From JABMMZ01 sp044377005 (lineage in GTDB: Bacteria; Bacteroidota; Bacteroidia; NS11-12g; UBA955): a stretch of 64,000 nucleotides of DNA. The position numbers and the translations under genes are program-made. Below are positions 37,144-45,073 of this stretch, one piece after another. The notes beneath the pieces were generated by a model. It was not told where the DNA came from. It saw only the letters and a program-made list of their open reading frames with translations, and ran no database searches. Positions within the stretch are counted from its first letter, which is position 1, and each line of letters opens with the position of its first letter. The DNA is taken from contig JBILJV010000004.1 of NCBI GenBank assembly GCA_044377005.1, forward strand, positions 23,465-87,464, given 5' to 3'.

Positions 37144-37791
37144 TTAATCAAAATTTTTAATTTTAAAAAGTTCAAAGTTATTATCGTATAAAACCGATAT
37201 GACATTCATATTTATAAGCTTGATTAAACTTCTTATAATTGTTCTTTTTTTGAAGGGTAGCTTGCTAAGTAAATAATTTAGCTTAATAGGTCCATTTTTA
37301 CGCATTATTTGCATGATTTCCGATTCAAAAAAGCCATAAGTGTTTTTGCCTATGTTTTGAGTTTTGTTATTAAATTTAAGCCATTCATAAGTAACAATGC
37401 CTGCTTTGAACGTGTGATCCTCTTGTCTGATATATACAATTTTATTTTTTCCCGCATCTAAAGCGAATACAGGTTTTTCGGGAATTTCTTCAATATTAAC
37501 CTCTAAGATAATTTTTTTATCAATGGAGTGCTCCTTAAATTTTAATTCTACAGGGGGAACACAATAAAGTTGTGCTGCCAATTCAATCATGTATTTTTCT
37601 TCCTCTGATTTAACACCTGCAATGGTTTTATTATCCCTTACACCCACTAATAATGTACCTCCTTTGGTATTGGCAAATGCACAAATTGTTTTGGCGATTT
37701 TATAAGCATCAGAAATGGTGTGTTTAAAATCAAGATGAAGTCCTTCTCCATTAAAAATTAATTGATTGATATGATTTAAGTTTTTTATCAA
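37144..37791 (-). CDS. AlbA_2 (Schlafen-type) domain protein
   Basis: 215 residues. The N-terminal 110 residues match the AlbA_2 domain (formerly AAA_4): 'LHLDFKHTISDAYKIAKTICAFANTKGGTLLVGVRDNKTIAGV' in the family order E/DFK...AFANxxGGxLxxGV. The C-terminal half ('MQIMRKNGPIKLNYLLSKLPFKKRTIIRSLIKLINMNVISVL') looks like a winged-helix DNA-binding unit, so a transcription or nucleic-acid-linked regulator is plausible. The gene begins 4 bases after the M16 protease stop and is clearly co-transcribed with it. Role inferred only from domain layout. Confidence 0.72.
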   Translation of the reverse strand: MIKNLNHINQLIFNGEGLHLDFKHTISDAYKIAKTICAFANTKGGTLLVGVRDNKTIAGVKSEEEKYMIELAAQLYCVPPVELKFKEHSIDKKIILEVNIEEIPEKPVFALDAGKNKIVYIRQEDHTFKAGIVTYEWLKFNNKTQNIGKNTYGFFESEIMQIMRKNGPIKLNYLLSKLPFKKRTIIRSLIKLINMNVISVLYDNNFELFKIKNFD

Positions 37792-37795
37792 TTAC

Positions 37796-39025
37796 TTATT
37801 CTGATGTAAAAATTAGACGACTCATTTGATCAATTTCGAAAATTTCATTAGCTATATCCTGAATAGTATTTGCTTTAATGTCTTCAATTTTTTTGATTGC
37901 ATCTTCCAAACTTTCAATAGGATAGTCCTGAGCTAAGTTTTTTCCAAGGGCAAGTATTACATTCAAGCGATGTTCTTCTGATAAAGAAATTTGACCAATA
38001 AATTGATTCTTTGCTTGATTGAGTTGTAAAGTGCTTAGCGGTTTAGTTTTTAATAAGTTTAACTCTTTATTAATTAAATCGATAGCCTTGTATAAATATT
38101 TTTTTTCAGTTGAGAAATAACAATGAAATAATCCTGTGTCTTTAAATGCCGAATAACCACTTTCAATGTTATAAGTATAGCCATATTTTTCTCTAATGCT
38201 AAGATTTAACCTTGAATTCATGCCTGGCCCACCCAATAAATTATTAAGCAATAATAAAGGTATTCTGTTTTTGTGATGATATGGATATGCAATATTCCCT
38301 ATAATAGAATGACATTGAATATGTTCTGTTTTTTTTATTTGGGCTGTTTTTTGGTAGTGCTTAAATACATCTCTTTCAGGAATTGGTTTGTTAGGTAATT
38401 CCGATATACATATCTTTTCAATGTGCTTTAATGCCTCATTAAAGGGCAATGAAGAGCTTATACTTAAAGCAATATTAGAAGTTTGGTAATACGTATTATG
38501 AAAATCAATTAAAGTTTTTTGTTGGATTTGTTGAATACTTTCTTGTGAGCCTAAAATATTAGGGCCTAATGAATGTTTGTTAAATATTGACTCCTGAAAT
38601 TCATCGTAGATGTTTTCTTCTGGAGTGTCCAAATACATGTTTATTTCCTCAGAAATCACCTTTTTTTCTTTTGTTAATTCTTTCTCAGGAAAAGTTGAAT
38701 TAAATGTCAAATCACTCAATAGCTCTAGAGCTCTTTTGAAATGAGGTGCTGTTACTGTCGCATAAATAGTGGTTATTTCTTTGGTTGTAAAAGCATTCAT
38801 TTCACCTCCAACGATTTCCAATCTATTAATAATGTGATAAGCATTTCTTTTTTTAGTGCCTTTGAATAACATATGCTCAAAACAATGGGCTGTGCCGGGT
38901 ATTTCTCCATCATCTCTCGAACCTGCATGGATAGTAAACGCAATATGCGAAGCTATAGCCTGAGGATAATGATGGTACATTATTTTTAATCCATTGTTTA
39001 ATGTATGTATAATATAGTCTTTCAA
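37796..39025 (-). CDS. M16 family zinc peptidase
   Basis: 409 residues, the single-length M16B (processing-peptidase-like) form. The inverted zinc motif HxxEH is His47-Cys-Phe-Glu50-His51 ('AHCFEHMLFKGT'), and a third ligand Glu lies in 'EKKVISEEINMYLD' (~125). The C-terminal half keeps the 'GGPGMNSRLNLSIREKYGYTYNIESGY' substrate-binding Arg/Tyr segment, so one chain has both halves of the clamshell. No signal peptide, therefore probably cytosolic. Directly abuts the upstream oxidoreductase gene (stop and start adjacent) and precedes the AlbA_2 gene by 4 bases. Confidence 0.92.
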   Translation of the reverse strand: MKDYIIHTLNNGLKIMYHHYPQAIASHIAFTIHAGSRDDGEIPGTAHCFEHMLFKGTKKRNAYHIINRLEIVGGEMNAFTTKEITTIYATVTAPHFKRALELLSDLTFNSTFPEKELTKEKKVISEEINMYLDTPEENIYDEFQESIFNKHSLGPNILGSQESIQQIQQKTLIDFHNTYYQTSNIALSISSSLPFNEALKHIEKICISELPNKPIPERDVFKHYQKTAQIKKTEHIQCHSIIGNIAYPYHHKNRIPLLLLNNLLGGPGMNSRLNLSIREKYGYTYNIESGYSAFKDTGLFHCYFSTEKKYLYKAIDLINKELNLLKTKPLSTLQLNQAKNQFIGQISLSEEHRLNVILALGKNLAQDYPIESLEDAIKKIEDIKANTIQDIANEIFEIDQMSRLIFTSE

Positions 39026-39964
39026 TTAGAATGAAATTAGAGAAGATTTAGCAAGTTCGTATTCTTTTATTAAGTTGGAAAATAGCTCTGCAACCGGTCG
39101 AGATTCTTTAATCATGGAAGCGACTTGACCAATTTCAAGTTCACCTTCTATCAAATCACCCTCAAACATCCCTTTTTTTGCTCTGCCACGGCCAAGTAAT
39201 TTCTCAAGTTCTTCCTTGCTCGCACAATTCTGTTCAGCTTGTTTTACTAAATCATAAAAAGGATTTTTTATTAATCTAACAGGAGTTAGTGATTTCAAAC
39301 TTAGTTCTGTGCCACCATCTTCTGTTTCTATTATTTTGTTTTTAAAGTTCTGATGTGCACTACTTTCGGTACTTGAGGCAAATAAGCTGCCTATTTGTAC
39401 ACCATCTGCACCTAATGCCATACAAGCTAATATAGCATTTCCGCTTCCTATTCCACCTGCTGCTATTACAGGAATATTAACGGCCTTTTTTATCATAGGA
39501 ATTAAACACAATGTTGTAGTTTCCTCACGGCCATTATGGCCGCCCGCTTCAAAACCTTCTGCTACAATTGCATCAACCCCTGCTAGTTCACTTTTTATAG
39601 CAAATTTTGTATTTGATACAACATGAACCACTGTAATTCCATGTTCTTTTAATTTACTTGTCCATATCGCTGGATTTCCTGCACTTGTAAACACTATTTT
39701 TACACCTTCTTCTATAATGATAGCCATATGCTTTTCAATATCCGGGTATAGTAAAGGAACGTTTACACCAAATGGTTGGGAGCAAACCTCTTTGCATTTT
39801 TGGATATGTTCTCTCAGAATTTCAGGATACATACTTCCAGAACCAATAAGACCTAATCCGCCATTATTGCTTACAGCTGAAGCTAATTGCCAACCACTGC
39901 ACCAAATCATACCTCCCTGAATAATGGGATACTTGATTTTAAATAATTCAGAGATTTTGTTCAT
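39026..39964 (-). CDS. Nitronate monooxygenase-like FMN enzyme
   Basis: 312 residues from ATG 39964. A longer frame (to 40003) is excluded because the promoter box lies inside it. TIM-barrel FMN protein of the 2-nitropropane dioxygenase / enoyl-ACP reductase II (FabK-like) family. Marks: 'YPIIQGGMIWCSGWQLASAVSNNGGLGLIG', 'VNVPLLYPD', 'VAEGFEAGGHNG' (His at the flavin face), 'IPVIAAGGIGSGNAILACMALGADGVQIGSLF' (phosphate-binding strand). It could oxidise alkyl nitronates or reduce enoyl-ACP. The 'GFEAGGHNG' motif fits both, so I do not assign a symbol. First gene of the nmo-M16-AlbA_2 operon. Confidence 0.85.
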   Translation of the reverse strand: MNKISELFKIKYPIIQGGMIWCSGWQLASAVSNNGGLGLIGSGSMYPEILREHIQKCKEVCSQPFGVNVPLLYPDIEKHMAIIIEEGVKIVFTSAGNPAIWTSKLKEHGITVVHVVSNTKFAIKSELAGVDAIVAEGFEAGGHNGREETTTLCLIPMIKKAVNIPVIAAGGIGSGNAILACMALGADGVQIGSLFASSTESSAHQNFKNKIIETEDGGTELSLKSLTPVRLIKNPFYDLVKQAEQNCASKEELEKLLGRGRAKKGMFEGDLIEGELEIGQVASMIKESRPVAELFSNLIKEYELAKSSLISF

Positions 39965-39992
39965 TTTGTTTTTGTAAAAACTTAATATGATG

Positions 39993-40000
39993 CAAAGATA
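39993..40000 (-). promoter_or_regulatory. -7 box of the oxidoreductase-M16-AlbA_2 operon
   Basis: The minus strand reads TATCTTTG, a perfect -7 box, 28 bases before ATG 39964. It decides the start codon, since the longer ORF runs through it. No TTG at -33. Confidence 0.5.
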
Positions 40001-40130
40001 CAAATTAATGAATCGAGGTATTCTATGCCTTCTGTAAAGATTGTACCAATGTGTATTGAATAGTATGCATTTAAATTTATGTTGATTTAGGGTTAATAAT
40101 TAATCTATATAAAGTATTCTGTTTTTGAGT

Positions 40131-40138
40131 TAAGTTTG
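40131..40138 (+). promoter_or_regulatory. -7 box of the pepF-like gene
   Basis: TAAGTTTG matches TAnnTTTG and lies 23 bases before ATG 40162, giving a leader of about 18 bases. No TTG at the usual -33 spacing. Confidence 0.4.
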
Positions 40139-40161
40139 AACCTAAATTATTCTAAACTAAA

Positions 40162-41865
40162 ATGAGTAGAAATTATATCCCTGAAAGTTTTAATATTACC
40201 ACTTGGGAATTGTTGTTGCCTTATTACGAAAAGGCCAAAGACTTCCCAATAAATAGTGCCGATGAATTTGATGATTTTTTGAAGTATATCAGTGAATTAG
40301 AATCTATGGTTAGTGAGGATTTGGCTTGGCGATACATTAAAATGACTTGCGATACCAATAATGAAGAGTTGGAAAAAAGGTATGTAGATTTTGTGAATTT
40401 AATTCAGCCACATGTTGCTCCATTTGAAGATAAAATTAATCAAAAAATACATCAATCTCCCTATAAGTCAGCTTTAGAAAAGGAGAAATCATATTTTATT
40501 TATTTTAGGTCAATAGCCAATTCTATTCAGTTGTACCGTGAGGAAAATGTGCCACTATTTGCCGAAATTCAAACGCTTTCACAAAAATATGGTTCAATAA
40601 CTGGTTCTATGTCTGTTGAAATTGATGGAAAAGTATTGACTTTGCAGCAGGCTTCTAATATTTTAAAAGAACCAAATCGTGAGCGCAGACAAATGGCTTA
40701 TGAAAAAATTCAAGCTGTTAGATTTAATAAAGTTGATGAATTGAATGGTTTGTATAATGAACTAATTCAATTGAGACATCTAGTTGCAAAAAATTCGGGT
40801 TTTAATGATTTTAGAGATTACATGCACCAGGCTATGGGGCGTTTTGATTATTCGGTTCAAGATTGTTTTGATTTTCATGCAGCCATTGAACAACAAGTCG
40901 TTCCATTGTTGAAAAAGATTGAAGCTGAACGTAAAAATACTCTTGGTTATGAAACATTGCAACCATACGATTTGGCTGTAGACCCTAGTAATAGAAACGC
41001 TTTAAAGCCATTTGAAACCGGTGCTGAATTGTTAGAAAAGACCATTCAGTGTTTTACTGCAATTGATCCTGAATTTGGAGAAAACCTAAAGACAATGAAA
41101 CAAAAAGGTTTTTTGGATTTAGAAAGTAGGTTAGGGAAGGCGCCCGGTGGTTATAACTACCCTTTGGCAGAAAGTGGTGTTCCTTTTATATTTATGAATG
41201 CCGCCGGAAGTTTGAGAGATGTTGAAACAATGGTTCATGAGGGAGGCCATGCAATGCATAGTTTTTTGACTGAACATTTAACTCTTAATGCGTTTAAGAA
41301 TGCACCTATGGAGGTAGCTGAAGTGGCTAGTATGTCTATGGAACTTTTAAGTATGGATACTTGGAATGCCTTTTTTGACAATGAAGGAGATTTAAAAAGA
41401 GCAAAAATTGAACAACTTGAAGGTGTTATTGCTACTTTGCCTTGGATTGCAACCATTGATGCTTTTCAACATTGGATTTATACCCATCCACTACATACTA
41501 TTGAAGACAGAGTAGAGGCATGGAAAGAAATATCAAATCGATTTGATACAGGAGTTGCCGATTATTCCAAATACCAACTTTATCTTTCTAATAGTTGGCA
41601 AAAACAATTGCATTTATTTGAAGTGCCTTTCTATTATATTGAATATGGTTTTGCCCAATTGGGAGCTATTGCTATTTGGCGTAATTTTAAAAAAGATAAG
41701 CTAAATGGATTAATGGGATACAAGAATTTATTATCTAAAGGGTATACTTTGACAATTCCTGAATTATTTGAGGTAGGCGGTGTTAAGTTTGACTTTTCAA
41801 ATAAGTATGTTGGAGAGTTGTTTCAATTTGTTTGGGATGAATTAGAACAATTAAAGAAAAATTAA
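40162..41865 (+). CDS. M3 family oligoendopeptidase (PepF-like)
   Basis: 567 residues. The thermolysin-type zinc motif HExxH is His359-Glu360-Gly-Gly-His363 ('METMVHEGGHAMHSFL'), followed by the third ligand Glu in 'APMEVAEVASMSMELLS' (~25 residues on). N-terminal half is helical with 'LRHLVAKNSGFNDFRDYMHQAMGRFDY', typical of M3B oligoendopeptidase F. The C-terminus 'YTLTIPELFEVGGVKFDFSNKYVGELFQFV' closes the substrate channel. Cytosolic peptidase cleaving peptides of roughly 7-17 residues (family knowledge). Followed after 13 bases by a DUF3352-like membrane protein, probably one operon. Confidence 0.92.
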   Translation: MSRNYIPESFNITTWELLLPYYEKAKDFPINSADEFDDFLKYISELESMVSEDLAWRYIKMTCDTNNEELEKRYVDFVNLIQPHVAPFEDKINQKIHQSPYKSALEKEKSYFIYFRSIANSIQLYREENVPLFAEIQTLSQKYGSITGSMSVEIDGKVLTLQQASNILKEPNRERRQMAYEKIQAVRFNKVDELNGLYNELIQLRHLVAKNSGFNDFRDYMHQAMGRFDYSVQDCFDFHAAIEQQVVPLLKKIEAERKNTLGYETLQPYDLAVDPSNRNALKPFETGAELLEKTIQCFTAIDPEFGENLKTMKQKGFLDLESRLGKAPGGYNYPLAESGVPFIFMNAAGSLRDVETMVHEGGHAMHSFLTEHLTLNAFKNAPMEVAEVASMSMELLSMDTWNAFFDNEGDLKRAKIEQLEGVIATLPWIATIDAFQHWIYTHPLHTIEDRVEAWKEISNRFDTGVADYSKYQLYLSNSWQKQLHLFEVPFYYIEYGFAQLGAIAIWRNFKKDKLNGLMGYKNLLSKGYTLTIPELFEVGGVKFDFSNKYVGELFQFVWDELEQLKKN

Positions 41866-41878
41866 TTTTTAGAATTTT

Positions 41879-43891
41879 ATGAAGAAGATAGTAATTGTTT
41901 TAGTGGTTTTGTCGACGACTGTTGGAGGGTATTTTGCTTGGTTAAAATGGAGTCCCAATAAATTTACAGATGTATTTTATTTAATTCCTGATGACGCTGT
42001 TATGGTTGTTGAAACCCAAGACCCTATTAATAATTGGCAAACTTTCAGTTCCTCTGAAATGTGGAGTGGTTTAAAAACTTTTCCTCCTTTTGCAGAAATT
42101 ACCAGGAATGCAGATGTTTTAGATGAGGTAATTAAATCAAATCAACAAGTGTTCGGTCTGCTTGGTCAAAGGCATTTGTTGATATCTATTCACATGACGA
42201 AAGCCAAAGATTATGATTTTGTATACTATGCAGACATGAAAGAGGCTTCTAAGTCTTCTATGATCAAAGCTTCATTGGTTAGTGTGATAAAACAATTTGG
42301 ATTTTCACAAACTGTGAAAAAAGTAGGTGATATAGAAGTTAATGAGTTTCTTGACCCACAGACAAGAGATGTTTTATCAATCTGTTTTGTAAATAACTAT
42401 TTGGTTTGTTCCTACAATAAAGGCCTTATAGAAAAGGTAGTTACAACATCTCAATTACCTGCCTCTCAGTTAGGAACACAAGCGAGGTTTGACGAAATTG
42501 ACAGATTAACTAGTCAGGAAGGCTTGTGTAGAGTTTTTGTTAACTATAAAACATTACATCAATATATGGGGGTGTATATGGAAGACGTAAGTGATTTAAA
42601 ATCATTATTTACATCACTCCATTATACAGGGTTTGATATTAATTTAAAGGATAATTTAGTTTTAGCAGATGGATCAACGTTGGTTAATGATAGTTTAAGC
42701 TCAACCCTTCAAGCATTGTCTGTTTCTGGTAAGTCAAACAGTGAGATTGAGTCGATTTTTTCGGAAAAAACCTCGTTTTTGTTTTCATTAGGCTTTAATG
42801 ATTTTAATACCTTTTATTCAAATTTTGAAAAAGTATTAAAGATAGATGCAGAGGCGTTTGCAAAACAAGATGCAGCTATAAAAAAGTTGGAGAAATTCTT
42901 AAAAATTAATATTCAAGAACAACTTTTTGATTGGATGGGAAGTGAAATTGGGATTGCACAGTATGAAACAGATGTTTTGATAGGGAATAAAGTTAAAAAT
43001 GTAATGGCCATAAAAGCCAAAGATATTGCTTTAGCAACTGAACAATTAGCATTTATCGAAAAACAAATTAGAAAAAGAACGCCTTTAAAGTTTAAAGAGT
43101 TAAACTACAAAAATTATCCCATAAAGTATTTGGAAGTAAAAGGCTTATTCAAAACAATACTTGGAAATATGTTTGAAAAGATTGAAAAGCCGTATTATAC
43201 TTTTTTAGGAGATTTTGTTGTTTTGAGTGACGATCCAAAAACCTTATTAATTACTATTGATGATTTTATAGAACAAAGAACAATGTCAAATAAAGAAGAT
43301 TTTAGATCATTTAGAGGGCAATTGCCCGAAAAGATAAGTGTGCTTGCTTATGTAAGTCCAGATAGGCATTTTGGAAATTTTAAAGGATTGTTGAACAAAG
43401 AAAGTTGGGAGAGTTCCAAAAAAAATCAGAATCACATAAGATCGTTTCAGCAAATTGGTTTATCCATCTCAGGTGATGGAGATGTAATGAGAACTGTTTT
43501 TTGTGCAGATTACAGAAAATGGGAAAAGTTAGAAGAATTGCCAATTCAACCCATAGATTCCGCCTCAATCGATTTATTTCAAGATACACTTAGTGCAATT
43601 GATTTGTTTATAGTTACCAATTTTCAAGACAATATGAGTAATACTTATTATGAAAGTGGTCAAGTAAAAACATCCGTTGAAATGGAAGGGATATTGATGG
43701 ATGGGGCCTTCATTGAATATTATGAAAATGGCATAGTAAAAGTAAAAGGGAGATACAAAAAAGGAGTTAAAACTGGTACTTGGAAATATTACAGTCCAAA
43801 TGGAGTTATAGAAAAGCGAGACAAGCCGGGCAATACAGAAGAAGACAATATCAGTTTTTGGGATAAAATATTAGGAAGAAATAAAGAATAA
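41879..43891 (+). CDS. DUF3352-like membrane-anchored protein with MORN/YwqK-type repeat tail
   Basis: 670 residues. An N-terminal membrane anchor (residues 3-23, IVIVLVVLSTTVGGYFAWL) is followed by a large periplasmic region resembling the DUF3352 family ('VFYLIPDDAVMVVETQDPINNWQTF', later 'FLFSLGFNDFNTFYSNFEK' and 'WMGSEIGIAQYET'). The last 70 residues carry two to three YwqK/MORN-like repeats ('YYESGQVKTSVEMEG', 'FIEYYENGIVKVKGRYKKG', 'TGTWKYYSPNGVIEKRD'), which are not standard for DUF3352 and look like a domain fusion. Function unknown; probably an inner-membrane-tethered envelope protein. Downstream of the pepF-like gene by 13 bases. Confidence 0.7.
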   Translation: MKKIVIVLVVLSTTVGGYFAWLKWSPNKFTDVFYLIPDDAVMVVETQDPINNWQTFSSSEMWSGLKTFPPFAEITRNADVLDEVIKSNQQVFGLLGQRHLLISIHMTKAKDYDFVYYADMKEASKSSMIKASLVSVIKQFGFSQTVKKVGDIEVNEFLDPQTRDVLSICFVNNYLVCSYNKGLIEKVVTTSQLPASQLGTQARFDEIDRLTSQEGLCRVFVNYKTLHQYMGVYMEDVSDLKSLFTSLHYTGFDINLKDNLVLADGSTLVNDSLSSTLQALSVSGKSNSEIESIFSEKTSFLFSLGFNDFNTFYSNFEKVLKIDAEAFAKQDAAIKKLEKFLKINIQEQLFDWMGSEIGIAQYETDVLIGNKVKNVMAIKAKDIALATEQLAFIEKQIRKRTPLKFKELNYKNYPIKYLEVKGLFKTILGNMFEKIEKPYYTFLGDFVVLSDDPKTLLITIDDFIEQRTMSNKEDFRSFRGQLPEKISVLAYVSPDRHFGNFKGLLNKESWESSKKNQNHIRSFQQIGLSISGDGDVMRTVFCADYRKWEKLEELPIQPIDSASIDLFQDTLSAIDLFIVTNFQDNMSNTYYESGQVKTSVEMEGILMDGAFIEYYENGIVKVKGRYKKGVKTGTWKYYSPNGVIEKRDKPGNTEEDNISFWDKILGRNKE

Positions 43892-43898
43892 ATCTTTT

Positions 43899-43929
43899 TT
43901 GTAAATTAAAAGAGAACTTCTTACTTTTG
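43899..43929 (+). promoter_or_regulatory. tRNA promoter
   Basis: TTG 43899-43901, 20 bases, TACTTTTG 43922-43929: full consensus, beginning 7 bases after the upstream stop. The predicted start is near 43935, about 34 bases before the tRNA. Confidence 0.65.
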
Positions 43930-43968
43930 CAATCCCATAAACAAATTGTTCATTTGTTAAATGTTTTT

Positions 43969-44042
43969 GGGCCCTTAGCTCATTCGGTTAGAGCAACTGA
44001 CTCATAATCAGTGGGTGGCTGGTTCGATTCCAGCAGGGCCCA
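43969..44042 (+). tRNA. tRNA with CAT anticodon (Ile2 or elongator Met)
   Basis: 74 bases folding into a full cloverleaf: acceptor GGGCCCT/AGGGCCC with discriminator A; D arm GCTC/GAGC; anticodon stem ACTGA/TCAGT with loop CTCATAA (anticodon CAT at the loop centre); variable GGGTG; T arm GCTGG/CCAGC with TTCGATT. CCA is not encoded. CAT can be Met or, after lysidine modification of C34, Ile (AUA). The body (GGNCCCTTAGCTC start, CTCATAA loop) resembles bacterial Ile2 tRNA more than initiator tRNA: initiators lack the first acceptor pair, and here it is G-C. I lean to Ile2, but the choice between Ile2 and elongator Met is not decided by sequence reading alone. Confidence 0.95.
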
Positions 44043-44050
44043 CTCTTTTT

Positions 44051-44077
44051 AAAAACCTCCTAGTTGGAGGTTTTTTT
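44051..44077 (+). terminator. tRNA terminator
   Basis: AAAAACCTCC (44051-44060) and GGAGGTTTTT pair around TAGTT, followed by a run of seven T (44071-44077). A strong intrinsic terminator 9 bases after the tRNA. Confidence 0.85.
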
Positions 44078-44115
44078 ATAAGATATTTATATATTCCTAT
44101 TGTATTTAGTAAAAT

Positions 44116-44144
44116 TTGACAAGTACTCTTTTGGTACTTGTCAA
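44116..44144. repeat. Perfect 11-bp inverted repeat
   Basis: TTGACAAGTAC (44116-44126) and GTACTTGTCAA (44134-44144) around a 7-base loop TCTTTTG. No T-run follows, so it is not an obvious terminator. It could be a regulator site or the end of a lost mobile element. Confidence 0.6.
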
Positions 44145-44160
44145 GACAAAATTGTAAAAA

Positions 44161-44289
44161 AGAATTGATAATCATAGTGCTCGTTATTATGGATCAAAAA
44201 TATTTACATCAAATGCGATTGAAAGGGATAATGTTTTTGAATATTACACCCAACGTTACGCTCATGCATTAAGTAAATTAAGTAGCTAA
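44161..44289 (+). pseudogene. Possible C-terminal remnant of a lost gene
   Basis: A 42-codon frame without a plausible start codon ends at TAA 44287-44289. It reads NHSARYYGSKIFTSNAIERD and on to 'YYTQRYAHALSKLSS', a composition like a genuine protein end rather than random AT-rich translation. An in-frame stop lies immediately upstream. I do not recognise the parent family. Confidence 0.25.
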
Positions 44290-44653
44290 AAAGTAAGGGT
44301 TACCTAAAGAACCTGAAGAAATTCCCTGAAATGTTTGATAAGGTTTTTTAACAATACACAATGAAATTAGATCCACCAACTTTTATAGTTCCCTCTTTTA
44401 ACTCGAATATTGTGAGTTATTTTTTTTACCTACAGCATATCTTTGATGTGTTTTTTACAATTCTATTATTTATTGGGAAATAAATAATCAATCACAAATA
44501 AATTTAATTTTTAATAATTCATTTTGTGTTTAACAATAATTTCAAAGACAGAGTTACTAATTACTTGCAAGAAGAGAGCGAAAGCGAAAATTTATAAATT
44601 GTTAAATGTAAATTCCAAATTTAAATTTTTTTTTTTTGATCGCTTTAAAATGA

Positions 44654-44661
44654 TAGTTTTG
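44654..44661 (+). promoter_or_regulatory. -7 box before the small dimeric-barrel protein
   Basis: TAGTTTTG is a perfect match, 15 bases before ATG 44677. A TTG at 44636-44638 is present but only 15 bases away, shorter than usual. Confidence 0.45.
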
Positions 44662-44676
44662 CGTAATTAAATCTAT

Positions 44677-45012
44677 ATGAAACTAACCATAACAAGCATT
44701 GAGTTAAAGGGAGTTTTAAAGTTTTTTGTTTTGTCTAAACAAGCCTTGTTTATACTAAAACAATTGCGAAGTTCTCAATGTAGAGGGTTTAAGAAAAAAG
44801 GAATTTGGACCACACACTACACCATGACCCTATGGAATTCGGAGCAAGAAATGAACGCTTTTGCACAAAGTGGGGCTCATTTGTCTGCAATGAAGTTAAG
44901 CCAAAGTATTGCCAAAGAGATTAAAGTATTAACGATAGATGCCAATGAATTCCCCTCATGGAATCAGGCTATTGAATTACTAAATCATCAAGGCAAATCT
45001 TTTAAATATTGA
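44677..45012 (+). CDS. Small protein, dimeric alpha-beta barrel (DUF3291/ABM-like)
   Basis: 111 residues without signal or membrane segment. The pattern 'GIWTTHYTMTLWNSEQEMNAFAQSGAHLSAMK' is that of dimeric alpha-beta-barrel (antibiotic-biosynthesis-monooxygenase superfamily) proteins of the DUF3291 and CrtA-like kind, where a 'TLW...M..F..SG.H..AM' strand-helix follows a basic 'FKKKGIWTT' strand. Function in this group is usually unknown and no haem or flavin motif can be read. Single gene with its own promoter; next gene starts about 60 bases later under another promoter. Confidence 0.6.
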   Translation: MKLTITSIELKGVLKFFVLSKQALFILKQLRSSQCRGFKKKGIWTTHYTMTLWNSEQEMNAFAQSGAHLSAMKLSQSIAKEIKVLTIDANEFPSWNQAIELLNHQGKSFKY

Positions 45013-45059
45013 TTTTACTTCGTTTTAAAATCAAATATAAAGAGTTCCTTTAATAGCAT

Positions 45060-45067
45060 TATTTTTG
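45060..45067 (+). promoter_or_regulatory. -7 box of the RluA-type gene
   Basis: TATTTTTG, perfect match. It overlaps the first in-frame TTG (45065), so translation must begin downstream. The predicted transcript start, 45072-45075, coincides with the second TTG at 45074. Confidence 0.45.
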
Positions 45068-45073
45068 CCAACA

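Larger units (their letters stand above)
44043..44676. other. 634-base non-coding stretch after the tRNA, degenerate
   Basis: Holds the tRNA terminator (44051-44077), a perfect 11-base inverted repeat (44116-44144), a 42-codon open remnant (44161-44289), a weak hairpin with eight T (TAACTC 44399-44404 / GAGTTA 44414-44419), and then AT-rich sequence up to the promoter of the next gene. No intact gene longer than the remnant was found on either strand. The position directly 3' of a tRNA is a common insertion point, so it may be the scar of a lost element; I see no duplicated tRNA end or integrase. Confidence 0.4.

Noticed and set aside
44398..44427. Hairpin TAACTC/GAGTTA with eight T as an independent terminator
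   Set aside because: A 6-bp AT-rich stem with no gene directly before it; noted only as part of the degenerate stretch.
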